NCBI GenBank assembly: GCA_947172415.1
Contig: OX359199.1
Coordinates: 3,870,001 to 3,934,000 of the forward strand
DNA length: 64,000 bases
Reading direction: 5' to 3'
Origin: Chondrosia reniformis
Lineage: Eukaryota > Porifera > Demospongiae > Chondrillida > Chondrillidae
Shown: positions 23,727 through 34,977 of the stretch, piece by piece
Numbering within the stretch: the stretch's first letter is position 1
Layout: each line of letters starts with the position of its first letter
The notes under the pieces: model-generated
Seen by the model: the letters and a program-made list of their open reading frames with translations, nothing else
Database searches by the model: none
What the model was told of the DNA's origin: nothing
Program-made: the position numbers and the translations under genes

Positions 23727-25324
23727 GTACAAATCATAATAAAGTAAACGTTTTACGCCCGTATGTAAAGTTGTACCCGTAGCCGTACTACCCCCGTAGA
23801 TGTCCTGAGCTACGCCCGTATCATTTACGAAGGACGCCCGTACCCGTAGCCGTACTATGCCCGTATCATTTGCGAAGGACGCCCGTACCCGTAGCCGTAC
23901 TACACCCGTATCATTTACGAAGTACGCCCGTACCCGTAGCCGTACTATGCCCATGACTTTCATGAGCTATGCCTGTATCATTTACGAAGTACGTATATAC
24001 GCCCGTACCGTAGAACGCACGTTCCCTAATAACTACGTACATATGTACGTATTAAAATTTGTACTGCAAGGAGACCTACTAAGCTTCAACTTAAAATACT
24101 GAAGTCTAGTGGCTATAAGAAGATAAACGTGGTTTTTTCAGATTATGTTAAGCAGAGAATCCTCTTTTATCACCGCTCTAGAAAGAGCTTTGCAGACATT
24201 GTTTGTTGTCTCACAAAAGAAGGGTATAGAGTAAGCAAATCTGGTGTCTTCAAGTTTATTAGACGCTACAAGGAGAGTAGCACAATTGCCCGTGCACCTG
24301 GTACAGGTCAAGCTTCAAAGGCCACTCCCAGTATTTATTTATAGAAGAGCAAATGCAGAAGAATGATGAAACAGCAGGATTGGAGCTTCAACGTTTATTT
24401 ATAGAAGCAGACTCTGAGAGTGAAGTGTCTGTGTCGACTACCCTTAGAGGGAGGCAACATATTGGTTGGACCTCTAAAGGCACAAGCTACTGCCAGATGA
24501 TCTGTGAGGCAAACAAGCAAAGAGATTGCAATGGGCTACTCAAAACAAAGACAATGATGTTTGAGGATTTAATCTATACAGATGAGACAAGTGTACAGAT
24601 TGAAACCCACTGATGGACGTGCTGTTATAAGCGAGGATGTAAACCACGATACAAGCCTAAGCCAAAGCATCCAGTATAGGTTCATGTGTGGGCTGGTATC
24701 AGCCATCGTGGTAGAACGAAGCTGTGCATATTTGAAGATAGTGAACCCAAACATTGTTCAAGGCGAGCGAAAATTCTATGAAGAAGAGGGAGTAAACTGG
24801 TGGCCAACACCTCCTGAGTCTCCAGACCTTAATACGATTGAGAATCTTTGGCATGAGCTAAAGGAGTACATCAGGAGAGAAGTAAAGCCCACATCAAAGG
24901 AACAACTGATTCTGGGAATCAAGGAATTTTTGAAAACTCACAATTGTAAAATGCCAGAGGTATATTGGAGCTACTGGCCAGTATACAAGTGCATGATCCT
25001 CTGAAGGTATCATTTGGAATGATACTGATGAGATACATACGTACATACTTCCAAAGTGATTCAGCAAATTTGTACGTACGTATGTACCTTTCATCGTAAT
25101 AATTATTTAAGTACGTATATATATGTATTAACACCCCTGTAATATATTGGTATAACGGCCGTACTTTTGGATTACTACGCCCGTACCTGTATCCCTACTA
25201 CAGATGTACTTTTGGCTGGCTACACCCATAGCCCTATCCGTACTACGCCCATACCTGTTGTGAACTACGCCCATAGCTGTATCCGTACTACACCCGCAAA
25301 ACGTTTACTTATTATGATTTGTAC
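23727..25324. mobile_element. Tc1/mariner element with subterminal repeats
   Basis: Inverted ends: GTACAAATCATAATAAAGTA then AACGTTTTACGCCCGTA on the left, and the complement (TACACCCGCAAAACGTTTAC, TTATTATGATTTGTAC) on the right. Just inside each end lie repeated words CCCGTACCCGTAGCCGTACTA (about 45-55 bp periodicity, four units at 23.76-24.0 kb; a shorter decayed set at 25.14-25.3 kb). The transposase relic lies between. The left end abuts the right end of the Tigger element within five bases. Confidence 0.85.
24129..25004 (+). pseudogene. Tc1/mariner transposase, internally deleted
   Basis: It opens with a helix-turn-helix arm (KQRILFYHRSRKSFADIV, KSGVFKFIRRYKE, IARAPGTGQASK). After frameshifts it continues with FEDLIYTDETSVQIETH (first catalytic Asp in TDE) and NWWPTPPESPDLNTIENLWH (third catalytic region, PDLNxIENLW). 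The middle block that should carry the second Asp (DNDPKH-type) is deleted between about 24.74 and 24.77 kb. The enzyme cannot be active. Confidence 0.9.
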
Positions 25325-26313
25325 AGTATCTGTTCATGCAGATTCTTCTACCGTTTTCAGGTCAGTCCTGATAGTTTTAGGATTGGTGGTAGAACAGTAG
25401 TAGTAAATTCTGTTAATGGGACACTGTTCAATTGCTTTGGCCCTTCAGCAACTCTCAACAATTTTCAGCTACAGTAGCTACTTTTGAGAGACCACCCTCA
25501 GGGGCCAGTCTAAGATGGTCTCTCAAGGGAGGTGTCTGCCATCTTTATCCTTCACTATACTCTAAATTTGCATTTTTCCTACACCCAAATCCTTCACTAC
25601 TTCACAGCAAGGTTTGCCCTTCTCAATTGATTTTAAGACTCCTATCTTTTTTTTCAGGGTCAAAACCTTTCTTTTGGAGCTTGCTAATGCCATTTGATGC
25701 TGAAACTAAGGTGAGATTGACGCACATCCACTCGGACACAAAATTTGGCACAGTTTATTACGTCAGGTGGTCGTTAAAGTGACGTTACATATGCGGTCGC
25801 TGGTAGCGTACTAGGGTGGTCTCTGCTGAAGGAGTATTTATTATTTAGCATGCATCCATGACTAGCGAAGCTGGTCTTATAAGCAGGGTGGTCGTTCATC
25901 AAATCATCAAATCATCATTTCATCAAATAGGAAGACAATAGCTTCATTTACCGAAATAGTGTGCATTGACATTGTAACTACATAAAACTGTTTTCAAGTG
26001 GTGCACTTGACATGGCTGTATCTCGGGCTAGGAACGTGATATGAACAAACCAAAAGCACGAAAATATTTCCTAAAGGATGCACTATAGTGCGAATTAACA
26101 TTAGCTTCTCAAAGAAAATGTCCATCCAAAGGATCATCTTCCTCAGTCTGTGGGAGTTGACCAATTCTGCCAGAAATAGCTTCAGCAAGTCCAGCTTGAA
26201 CAAAACTGTTTTTGCTAATATCAGGATGACCCAAAAGGTAGTCTTATAATAAAACTAACCAACGTGCTCCAACTTCCTTGATTACAATCATCTTCTCATC
26301 TACAGAAACCTTG
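25325..26313. other. Intergenic, possible GGTGGTC-type element
   Basis: 25.47-25.9 kb contains GAGACCACCCTCAGGGGCC, AAGATGGTCTCTCAAGGGAG and later AGGGTGGTCTCTGCTG and GGGTGGTCGTT, suggestive of a non-autonomous transposon with GGTGGTC ends. I could not fix its borders. No gene is seen. Confidence 0.35.
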
Positions 26314-27390
26314 TCAGGACTCTTTCACTTTCTGAGCATACCAGGCATGAAAATTCTGTCTTATGTGGTCTTTGGCAGCCTTGTTAACTGACAGGTCCAG
26401 TGGTTGTAATTTATCTGTACAATTACTGGGGACCAAAACTACAAGAATGTGATTTTCCTCCAACAGCTGGTAAACTTCATCAATAGTCTGACCGCGAAAG
26501 ACATCAAACACTGCCAATGCTGGGTAGTTTGATGGCAGTTCCTTTTCTTCTCGAGTCTTTTTAACATAGTATAATTACATTGTCGAGGAATCTTATGGAT
26601 GTTTTGTGATTAGTCCAGTGGTTAGGGGAGTGCCAAATATCAAATTCTGGTGGGAATTCTGAAAAGCATGGATGGCATCTTTCCGTTTTCTCTGTATAGA
26701 GGATTTGCATTGGCAAAACTTACCACTTAAAGTGATAGCAAAGGTGGCAGTGATCATCCGTTTGTCATTCAATCTAGTAATCTCTACTCTTTTCGTTCCT
26801 TGCTCTTCAAGTGTCCAGTTACCAGCTGGAACTAACTGAAGGCTGGTCTGGTCCCAATTCAAGACTAACTCATCAGGAAGCTTGTGTTTAGTGACCATCC
26901 CTGAAATTTGTAGCAAAAACTTGTTTTTTTCATGAAACACCTTGTTGCTCAAATACTGGTTTTGGTTGTTCCTTTTCACTTTACATAGCCCATTCATTTA
27001 AGAATTGAAGCTGACCATCCCTTGGTTTATGCAATATGACCTCCATTTTCAACAAGTAAAGTCCCGTCCTTTGCTGTGATAACACCTGCTGCTGCTGCTG
27101 CTTGAATTAGCTGACCACTTACTGGTGTACCAGTTTGTCTAAGAGCTGGGATTTACTTTTGTACATCACCATCCAGGGTCTCCCCTAAGTACAGTGGTCT
27201 TCCTCGTTTCTTCATAGCTAAGGCAGTAATACCACTGAAGTTGTTTTCCTTCCCGCTTTATTCTCTGCTGTTGTATCCAGCACCATCATTACACACTTGA
27301 TGGCCTCTTCTGCCTCTCTTTGTCTGAGTCCTGTTTCTTCTGGTGTTGAAAGGACACTCTTTTCTTTTTCAGGCCAACAAACTCATTACT
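26314..27390 (-). pseudogene. DDE_1 (Tigger/CENP-B-like) transposase, decayed
   Basis: Minus-strand fragments occur in the right order with frameshifts and stops. They run RRPLYLGETLDGDVQ, GTPVSGQLIQAAAAAGV and ENGGHIA*TKGWSAS, then LPDELVLNWDQTSLQLVPAG (first Asp of the DDE triad in NWDQT), KRMITATFAITLSGKF, LAVFDVFRGQTIDEV (second Asp) and VPSNCTDKLQPLDLSVNK (third acidic residue region). This is the DDE_1 transposase common in cnidarian and sponge genomes. At least five disablements are visible. Confidence 0.85.
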
Positions 27391-27519
27391 AAAACTAACT
27401 GACTTCAGCTTCAGAAAGAGCAATGTTACTCTATGTAGACTTTCTAACCGGTACTTTCTCAGGTGGTTGATTTACGAGTACGTATGCGCATGTATAATAA
27501 ATTACATTTTATTCACATT

Positions 27520-27612
27520 GGTTTAACGCTTTTTCGATTGGTTTAACGGACGTTTGAATTGATTTAACGGATGTTTGAATTCATTTAACGGATGTTTGAA
27601 TTCATTTAACAT
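27520..27612. repeat. GGTTTAACG(A)-type short tandem repeat
   Basis: Four degenerate copies of a 24-bp unit (ATTTAACGGATGTTTGAATTC). Possibly the subterminal region of the DDE_1 element just to the left. Confidence 0.7.
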
Positions 27613-27864
27613 TTAGTATTAAAGTAAACTAAAAAGCGTTATAAGCATGAATTCCATGATTAATGGGTCTTTCTAGTTGTAAAAAGGTCTTAAAAAATTC
27701 ACTTTTTGAGGTTCCCTTTGCCGTATGAGGCTTCCCTATGCAGTTACTAAATCAGCCAATGACATCTATTTATTGCCAGGACGATTTCTGACATCGGGTC
27801 GCATTCCGATAAGATTCTGCAATTATACGGATGTTTTACGGCTCCTGGTATTCCTGAATTTTAG

Positions 27865-28390
27865 GTGCGAAATTCTCATAATTTGTTATTTTTATTTAGT
27901 CATTTATTCTGCAGTAGCAAAGGCTTGAAATCGACTTGGACTAGAAAGCCAAGTAAGTGTGAACGTGCAGCAGTTGCTAGACTGGCAAAAATGCCTAGTA
28001 CCAGGTTGGAAGTGTTAACTTTAGTCGCCGATTCGATTGAAGAACTTCCTGCTGTTTCTGAGACTCTTGTATATCACCAGCAGCCAAGTTTGATGATGGA
28101 ATAGACCAAGATATTAGTATAAGGCTTAGCGACGAGGATGGAGTTGATTATTACCAGGCTTGGATTGAAACCTTGGACAGGGAGGATAGGAAGATGCTTT
28201 CAATCATGCTAACTGATTTTCTGCCTAACAAGGATTTTGTAGGCTTGTAAAGCAGGCATCTAACTGTGTCAGTGAGTTTGTAGGGGTTAGTGAAAGGACC
28301 ATTCGACAATGGAGGGTTGATTTTCACAGCATAGGTGGGGAATTTAATCCTTACAGAAGGGGATGCTTGCTACCCAAGGTATCAAGTGTT
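27865..28390 (+). pseudogene. Transposase N-terminal fragment, unknown superfamily
   Basis: Plus-strand segments in shifting frames read KPSKCERAAVARLAKMPS, DQDISIRLSDEDGVDYYQAW and CVSEFVGVSERTIRQWRVDF followed by GGEFNPYRRGCLLPKV. The VSERTIRQWR..F...GEF..YRRG pattern is the helix-turn-helix arm of a transposase family frequent in sponges and cnidarians. The catalytic region does not follow. Broken by at least two stops and a frameshift. Confidence 0.55.
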
Positions 28391-28807
28391 TGAATATTAA
28401 TTCGCCAGGAAGAAAGCGCTTAAATACAAATTGTATACGCCAACTTTACTAGCGGTTAGTCCTTCTTCAGCCAAGCTTTTGCATTGTATGATTTCCCTGA
28501 GTGGCGATAAAAGAGAATTCTTTGCTTCATGTAATCCGAATATGCCATTTCAAATCTTGAGTCACGATTGAAGGAAGTAAAAGTAATAAAGATTAGATTA
28601 ATAGACACAATTAGCTGATACATAAACTAACGACACCCAGAATAACTGCCGAATCAATAGCACTTCACATGTTGATTGTCTCCCAAGCATAGAGTGAATA
28701 TTGCCCACTTGCAGTATCAACCTTCTGTGAACATCCCTACACCCGTCCACTAGCACCACCACTTCGCTGGCCGTTGCAAGGTTAACCCTCGCTCTAGAGG
28801 AGGGCCT

Positions 28808-29395
28808 CTATCCCCAGACACCCAACAGCTGAACCTTGGATGCAGAAGGTATGGTCCAACTCATGTGCATCATGGCTGGCTTCCCTGAACTGGACCACCC
28901 CACCCTGTGGAACTGCAGGCATTTATAGAGATAAGTCTTTGTGGTATTATTAAAGACATCCTTCTGCATGCCCAACAGGTCCATTGTCAGGAGGGCATGG
29001 CTGTCCTCTTCCTTGGCCACATGTCTGGTACCCACACCTATGCCTGATACAGTCAAATGCATTTTGCTTGATTCCTCAATGTCTTTCAGGAGACCTAGCA
29101 AAACAGCTGACTCTGACAAGCCCGAACTTTCAACTACTTGCCTGATCTGTCGGCCAATAAGCCTGTCAGGCAGGCAGTTGATCTGATTAGCTGCATCCCT
29201 AACCCGCAGATTTGCTATCACATTTGGAGGAGACAGGTGTGTCTCCAGTGCCATAAATTGGGACTCCTCCATGGCATCGAGTTGCCCAGTCGAAAAACCT
29301 GACCTAGCCAGCATCTCAATCATTAGATCCCTGTTTCCGGCAGTGGAACACTCTGTCCCCGCTATCAGGGATGACAGGTTCTTTATTAAGGGCAA
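28808..29395 (-). CDS. Hypothetical single-exon protein, 195 aa
   Basis: An uninterrupted minus frame from ATG 29395 (MPLIKNLSSLIAGTECST...) to a stop at 28808. It is noticeably more GC-rich than its surroundings and has ordinary amino-acid composition (alpha-helical, no low complexity). No recognised motif, no signal peptide and no membrane segment. Being intronless within transposon debris, it may be a mobile-element ORF or a captured gene. Confidence 0.45.
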   Translation of the reverse strand: MPLIKNLSSLIAGTECSTAGNRDLMIEMLARSGFSTGQLDAMEESQFMALETHLSPPNVIANLRVRDAANQINCLPDRLIGRQIRQVVESSGLSESAVLLGLLKDIEESSKMHLTVSGIGVGTRHVAKEEDSHALLTMDLLGMQKDVFNNTTKTYLYKCLQFHRVGWSSSGKPAMMHMSWTIPSASKVQLLGVWG

Positions 29396-29487
29396 TGTGC
29401 CTTCACAAAGTGTATGTGTGCTTTGGAAATTAGGCCCCTAGCCATTGTATAGTCTCGGATGTTTACCGTATTCGCAAGACTGATATC

Positions 29488-29600
29488 CCTCACTCTCTCC
29501 CTCTCTTTCTCTCCCTCTCTCTTCCTCACTTTCTTCCTCACTCCCTCTCCCTCACTCTCCCACACACTTTCCCTCCTGTCCCCTCCTCTCTCTAGTTAAC
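29488..29600. repeat. Pyrimidine (CT-rich) tract
   Basis: About 110 bp almost purely C/T, based on CTCTCTCCCTCTCTTTC. Able to form triplex (H-DNA) structures; lies upstream (with respect to strand) of the 195-aa ORF. Confidence 0.9.
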
Positions 29601-30559
29601 TCAGACTCTATCAAGTTATTGATCTCATGAAGCCTCCTCTGGTGACAGCATTATCGGCAGTTAGAGCCATAATCCTTCACATCCTTGGGATTGAATTGAT
29701 AGGTTGTCCATTACTGTTGAAACGCTTTGAAGAAAACTAGTAACCAAATGAACATGCTAGCTGAACAGCTGCAAATGGGGCTTTACCCTAATTAGGATGC
29801 ATATATAAGCATGATATAGCAGCTGCCTCAGCAGTTTCAACAGGAAAGACACACCTTGTTAATTAATTTAACAGTTGACAGTGGCCCTAGTCCAACCCCT
29901 AACAGTAGTCAGTTTCCTTTGTTCATATATAATAGGTGCTTTAACATATTTATGACCCAGTATGTGACCATTTCATAGGACTATCAATTGGTTTTGTAAG
30001 ATAAGGTACTTTTGAGAGAGTATGGCTTTACAATGTTGACTTTTTTCCTGTTCAAAGTCTGCTCTGCATCTTTTGACAATTTGTAACACATCTGTCCTGT
30101 TATGCAGAATTGATACCTGAGTAATAAGGATAGTGGAAATCGCTAAATATTTGCAGTATACATTATGCCTTAGGTAGGTGTAAGTATTTACCAGTCAAGC
30201 CATTGTTTCTTCTGTTTGAGAGCCTGCCAGTTATGCATGATTGTACAGGTAGCGTTATTGCTGCCGCCGAAATTACAAGTTTGGCACAAGTGTGTATATA
30301 TTGGTTCTTTTTGTACATCTTTACCCTCTTTGGCAAATATGTAGTGTATGACAATGATAAACTGGTAATGTATGTCCTTATTGTGGCAGCAGTATTTTTC
30401 TCTTCACCTATGTGTATAGGTATAAATGTTGTATAATGGTGAGTTATGTCATCAGTATCACTTTGCAGTTGCTTTAGGATGGTTACATAAATCAATGATT
30501 ATCTTCCTCCTTCTTGTGTAAACAGGTTGATCAGAGGAGTCTCTATTTCTATACTTACT

Positions 30560-30710
30560 TTTGGAGACTCAAAGTTGTCTTCATTGGATGCTGGAGGCTC
30601 AACAGCCACATTTTCTTTGTTGGATACTATGAGTTTCCATTATTGTTATCACCTTCATGTGTAGGTCATACCTGGTTCTTTCTCTTTGAATTTCATTTCC
30701 CTCATTTTTA
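30560..30710. repeat. Copy of the SSDAGGS-repeat module
   Basis: GAGACTCAAAGTTGTCTTCA, TTGGATGCTGGAGGCTCAAC and TTATTGTTATCACCTTCATG match the longer copy at 34460-34712 nearly exactly. It is a duplicated segment carried on with the neighbouring minus-strand exon. Confidence 0.8.
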
Positions 30711-30927
30711 ATTTCATCTGCAAATTCCTCCTTTTAGTTTTTTCTATTGTTTGAGTGGTCTTCCTTATGAATTTCTCTAGTGGCGCCTTCCTCCTCTTTT
30801 TTTTCCTCTTGCTTTCTTCGAAGTCTGTGTTATCTCCTTCAGGCCACATCATCTTTTTAAAAATCATCTCACAAGTGTAATTCCTAATTATATAAGGTCT
30901 GGCTAGGTTGACCATCAGTTTACTCAT
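30686..30927 (-). CDS. Lysine-rich exon of a duplicated element-associated gene
   Basis: The minus frame from ATG 30927 (MSKLMVNLARPYIIRNYTC...) is strongly basic (ESKRKKKRRKAPLEKF, KTKRRNLQMKLKMREMKF). It ends at a donor-like CCAG|GTATGA at about 30686. The last part and the donor are conserved in the copy at about 34.69 kb (CCAG|GTACGA), so purifying selection or recent duplication is likely. Function unknown; a nuclear localisation would fit the basic runs. Confidence 0.4.
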
Positions 30928-31104
30928 CCTTTAAGGTCACTTTGTCTAATCAGCACTTCATTCTGGTCCATTCACCACTTTTAATTCTTAATTACCCACA
31001 AAATTGTCCATCATTAGGGTATGTTTACATTGGAAGCCACTGGTGGCATCTGGGATACGCCCCCACCCCTTTCTAGTCCTTTTTAACCCTTTTGAACAAA
31101 TACA

Positions 31105-31106
<2 letters not shown>

Positions 31107-31138
<32 letters not shown>
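31107..31138. repeat. (TA)n microsatellite
   Basis: About 14-15 TA dinucleotides in a row. Confidence 0.95.
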
Positions 31139-31141
<3 letters not shown>

Positions 31142-31299
31142 CAGCCATGACACAATAAAGTCTACAGTACTTCATTAATTAGATGATTTTTAATATTTCA
31201 CAGCAATTTGTGTTCTACTTGGAAATATTACACCCATCAAAATAAACTATTCCATTTGATATCCTTGCATTTCCGCTTCTCCTTGCATTATTTGTGTAG

Positions 31300-32278
31300 G
31301 AATGCACTTATTCAACGTAGACCTGTTTCAATTGCTACGTCAATCTCTACATTAAAGTATTTGGCAGCAGCCTGGAATGTCCATATTTTCTCCCCATTCA
31401 TTGGGATCCCTCTCCAGTTTTCGTGCCTTACTTGCCATACTAGCAACTCCTGGCCATTGTTCTGCAAAAAAGTTCCTCAGTGATTCTGCACAGGTTTTGT
31501 AGAAAGATATCACAGCCTGTCAGATCTCATCATGGCTTGGACTTAGAGATTCTCAGTAAAGTGACTTCAGTTTTCCAACAAGACTGGAAACAGGCAGTGG
31601 TTATCAGCAGGAACATCAAAAAGGACGTTGTCATCCACTACCTATTCTCTCAGTCTTGTGAGAGTACTGGCTAGACAAATCAATGAATTTTTTCTCAAAT
31701 GCTCCATTATTAAAAGATGTAGTTGTAGATCTTGGAACCCTATCTCTGTCTATGAGACTGAACTGTACTTTCCAATCATTTTATAGTTATTGGCTATCCA
31801 CACAGCAAGTTCCTTCCCATTGGGAAAGGACTTTGAACGTCCTCCGTCTTTTTTGATGGCGCAGATGTAATCCGGTTTCCTTGGATGTTTTCGTGTACGG
31901 ATTAGTCTTAGAATCAGCTGGACTTCCTGATTGGGAGTGCTTGGGGTGGAAGATTACACTTCTCCATGGATGAACATTCTTGTAGGATAGGATGGCTTTT
32001 TAAGATGGCAAAGCCAACGTCCAAACTAATCCAAATCTGTTAAACATCAAAGCTAGATGGTGCTTCTGGTTGACTCTAAGATGGCTATTGTCTCTTCCTC
32101 TGAACACGTTACCCTTCTCTATCTCAACAAATGTTTTGGAGATATTCCTTAGGTAACTGCTGACCTGGACTGCTTTGTCTTGCATCACTCCATTAGGCAA
32201 CCTGTCCTCTGGAATGTACCTTTTGTCTAATTGCAGAGCTTCCAAATATGTTATGTTTCCTATGACCCTTAACTCCAT
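31300..32278 (-). pseudogene. Element-associated OTU-protease gene relic
   Basis: The minus strand from 32278 reads MELRVIGNITYLEALQLDKR, then a segment with RLIRTRKHPRKPDYICAIKK, DGGRSKSFPNGKELAVWIAN. This is followed, after stops and a frameshift, by VVDDNVLFDVPADNHCLFQS. The last matches the catalytic loop of OTU cysteine proteases (PxDxxCLFxA, catalytic Asp and Cys). FFAEQWPGVASMASKARKLE and WGENMDI follow in the fold, before a stop-ridden end. OTU domains are deubiquitinases and often ride on large eukaryotic transposons. At least four disablements are present. Confidence 0.7.
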
Positions 32279-32401
32279 ATTTTATTAAATTGTGATAAAT
32301 CGGTGGCCATCAGATCCTTGAGTAGCATCTTTAGAACATCAAACTTACAGGGCCACGAAGTAGTCAAAATCGATTTCGAGATTAGACGATTTTCGAAGAG
32401 T

Positions 32402-32446
32402 TAACTAAACGTCCATACGATTTTGAAGTTTGTATGGACGTTAGTC
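32402..32446. repeat. Perfect hairpin
   Basis: AACTAAACGTCCATAC and GTATGGACGTTAGT pair around a 12-base loop. The flanks repeat related words (AAATCGATTTCGAG, GAGAAATCGAC), suggesting the end of a palindromic element beside the THAP relic. Confidence 0.8.
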
Positions 32447-32606
32447 GATCGATTGAGGAGAAATCGACTCTCTTCCTTACCACTTCGGCACGATTGTGGT
32501 CAAGTTGCGACGGCTTGCTGTTAGGCCTATTGTGACATCACGAACTGAACACAGCACGATCAGCCTAGTATGCTAATATACACGATTTTTGCTACAAGGA
32601 TCGACA

Positions 32607-32925
32607 ATGCCGGATCGTTACGTTTCTGCTGGCGGTAATTCAACAAGAAGGGATGGTGTGAGTCTCTACAAGTTTCCTAGTAACGATAAAATAAGGAGGC
32701 AATGGATTAAGCAAGTACAGACCTACAGAGCCAATTGGGAACCTTCCACATGATAACTGCTCTGCTCACTCCACTTTAAGGAAGACTATTCCACAGTATG
32801 ATTCTTTGATTTTTTACTGATTTAATATCCTTCTACAGATTACACTTAGCTGCTCTACATTTTAATGAGAATTGTGATTTACAACATGCCACAACCATTA
32901 GTCACTGTCCACGTTTACTGCTGAG
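32607..32925 (+). pseudogene. THAP zinc-finger relic
   Basis: The plus frame from ATG 32607 reads MPDRYVSAGGNSTRRDGVSL then YKFPSNDKIRRQWIKQVQ, NWEPST, two stops, and LLCSLHFKEDYS. This follows the THAP pattern (GC.N......GVS...FP.....R..WI..V.....W.P.....LCS.HF..D). The zinc-binding Cys residues near the start are replaced (Y and G). A second scrap near 32.84 kb (LAALHFNENCDL) repeats the CS.HF end. THAP domains are DNA-binding arms of P- and Kolobok-type transposases. Dead. Confidence 0.75.
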
Positions 32926-33596
32926 TATGTTGATTACTTTTTTTACCAAAATCTTGGATATCAAAATCACTACTATATAAATCATCGTCAATTAAAACAT
33001 TTTTGTCATTGTCACTTTCTATTGAGCTTAATTCATCAATTTCCTTACAAAATAATGAAGAAACAACTTTTTCAATCAATATAACCTTGCTAGATGATTT
33101 AAAACATTTACGGAGGGCAACCTTTTTTCTTCATGATATATAATAGGATTATTATGGCAATTTTCTGCAAAAATCATGCTGTTTATTTAATGATTGTGTT
33201 AATATCTCTGCCTACAAACAAAACTACAGGAATTACTTATACCTTATAGTGCTATAATTGCAAAATATAATGGGAAAGCTTCTCGATAATTGAACGTTTG
33301 TACGCTTTACAATAAATTATTGAAATGTGTTGCTTTGAAGCAACAAAAGACATATGGTGGGGGTACAAGGGTTAAAATGGAACAGTCGTACTTTTACGCC
33401 ATCGGTTTCTTTAAAAGGCAAAGGCAGTAAAGTAATCCATAGACTATTTCTACTTGCTATTGTTAGAAGACATGTCGAGATATACCTATGCCAGATAAAA
33501 AAGGTTTCATGAACGAAACAAGTGAGAGTGTGGACGCTAAATTTACTTGTGTACCTGTGAACATATATTTGACCGTCCACACAAAACAGGGCATGT

Positions 33597-33926
33597 TCAT
33601 GCTGCAGCTGGTTCCTTTTCCTCAAGATGCACAAACCAGCACTTCGGGTTTGTACAGGGCCTCCCCCAACACAACATATATGGCCACTTGCAGCCTTCAA
33701 GCAGGTGAGGTTCCACATGCTTGTATCCGCACTGTCCAGGACCTTTTGTACATTTGTCTTGGAACCTACACAGCTTTGGTAGGTTCCCAGGCTTGGTAGC
33801 CTTTCTCTTTTCTCCTTTTGCTTTGTTCTCTTTTGCATTTATTTGCAGTTGTTGAAATTTCCAAAGTTGAAGGTTGCTATTTTAATTTCCTGTATCAGCT
33901 GTTGTAGCTATGCTGGGTGGAGTCTA
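33597..33926 (-). CDS. Tandem CCCH zinc-finger exon, copy A
   Basis: The minus frame contains KENKAKGEKRKATKPGNLPK then LCRFQDKCTKGPGQCGYKHV (C-x5-C-x6-C-x3-H). A second finger follows, PYMLCWGRPCTNPKCWFVHL (C-x4-C-x4-C-x3-H), ending EEKEPAAA and a stop at 33597. CCCH fingers of this kind bind RNA. The exon probably follows an acceptor at about 33.89 kb (AAAATAG|CAACC), and the upstream exons are unassigned. A near-identical copy lies at 34978-35224 but has lost the second finger. Part of a segmental duplication in a transposon-rich zone, so it may be non-functional. Confidence 0.6.
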
Positions 33927-34324
33927 TTGATAATATAAGAGTTTCAGAAAGTTTAGACAAACCTAACTTCAACCATAGATGTATATTTGTCTATTCACTA
34001 ATACAATAATATATGGTTCAAAGGTAATACATTCTTGGAACTGTATCTCATTCAAATAAAGAGATATATATGAAGCTAAAACCTGAGGGATATCATACCA
34101 CCAGTGTACGTTCTCTATATCACCATTTAAGCACAAAGGCACAGTAGCTACAGGCAGGCCATACATCCTGAAGAGGTGCGCACTCACGCACATGCAGTTC
34201 TACAATGGCACACCAGCAAGGCCTTAGAGGTATTAATTAAAGGTTAGCTATAAAATTACAAACATATAGCCCTTACCTTATCCTTTGAGGGAGCACTCGT
34301 TCTCTTCAGTGGGCAAACATCTTG

Positions 34325-34356
34325 AATATAAAATAAAATAAAATAAAATAAAGTAA
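34325..34356. repeat. (AAAAT)n microsatellite
   Basis: Head-to-tail AAAAT units (ATAAAATAAAATAAAATAAA). Flanking it, the block GATATCATACCACCAGTGTA...CACAAA occurs twice (34089-34140 and 34381-34436), so a 292-bp segment has been tandemly duplicated. Confidence 0.9.
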
Positions 34357-34445
34357 ATTGAATTTATCTACATATATGAGAGATATCATACCACCAGTGT
34401 ACGTTCTCTATATATCACCATTTATGCACAAACACCAAAAATGTT

Positions 34446-34712
34446 ATGTACATCAGCTACAGAAAGTCTTCATCGGATGCTGGAGGCCCAAAGTTGGCTT
34501 CATCGGATGTAGGAGACTCAAAGGTGTCTTCATCGGATGCTGGAGGCTCAAAGTTGGCTTCATTGGATGCAGAAAACTCAAAGGTGTCTTCATCGGATGC
34601 TGGAAGCTCAACAGCCACTTTGTCTTGGCTGAATACAATGAGTTTCCATTATTGTTATCACCTTCATGTGTAGGTCGTACCTGGTTCTTTCTCTTTTTGA
34701 ATTTCACCTTCC
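34446..34712. repeat. 30-bp minisatellite plus conserved donor, longer copy
   Basis: Five units of about 30 bp (TCTTCATCGGATGCTGGAGG + CTCAAAGT) alternate between two subtypes. On the plus strand they encode SSDAGGSKVA-like decapeptides; on the minus strand HPMKTPLSLL-like. Sequence beyond it (to 34.71 kb) matches 30.62-30.71 kb, including the minus-strand splice-donor-like CCAG|GTACGA. Confidence 0.85.
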
Positions 34713-34977
34713 TTCTTCTGACGGACCATAGTGTAGAAAGTTAATTCTATATACGTTTCTGATTGGCTTAAATATTAGTAGAATTATCCGTCACCTATAG
34801 CATGTACGAGCGTATATATATACATTGCTAAAATTAAACGAATCATCATCATATTTCAACTTGTATAATAATATATCAACTCAAAGATGGATAAGATTCT
34901 TGTCATGTGGGGTGAAGGCAAATCTAAGGGAACGACTTCCTTAGTAAAGAAGACGGCAGTGAAGCAAGGAACGATTG

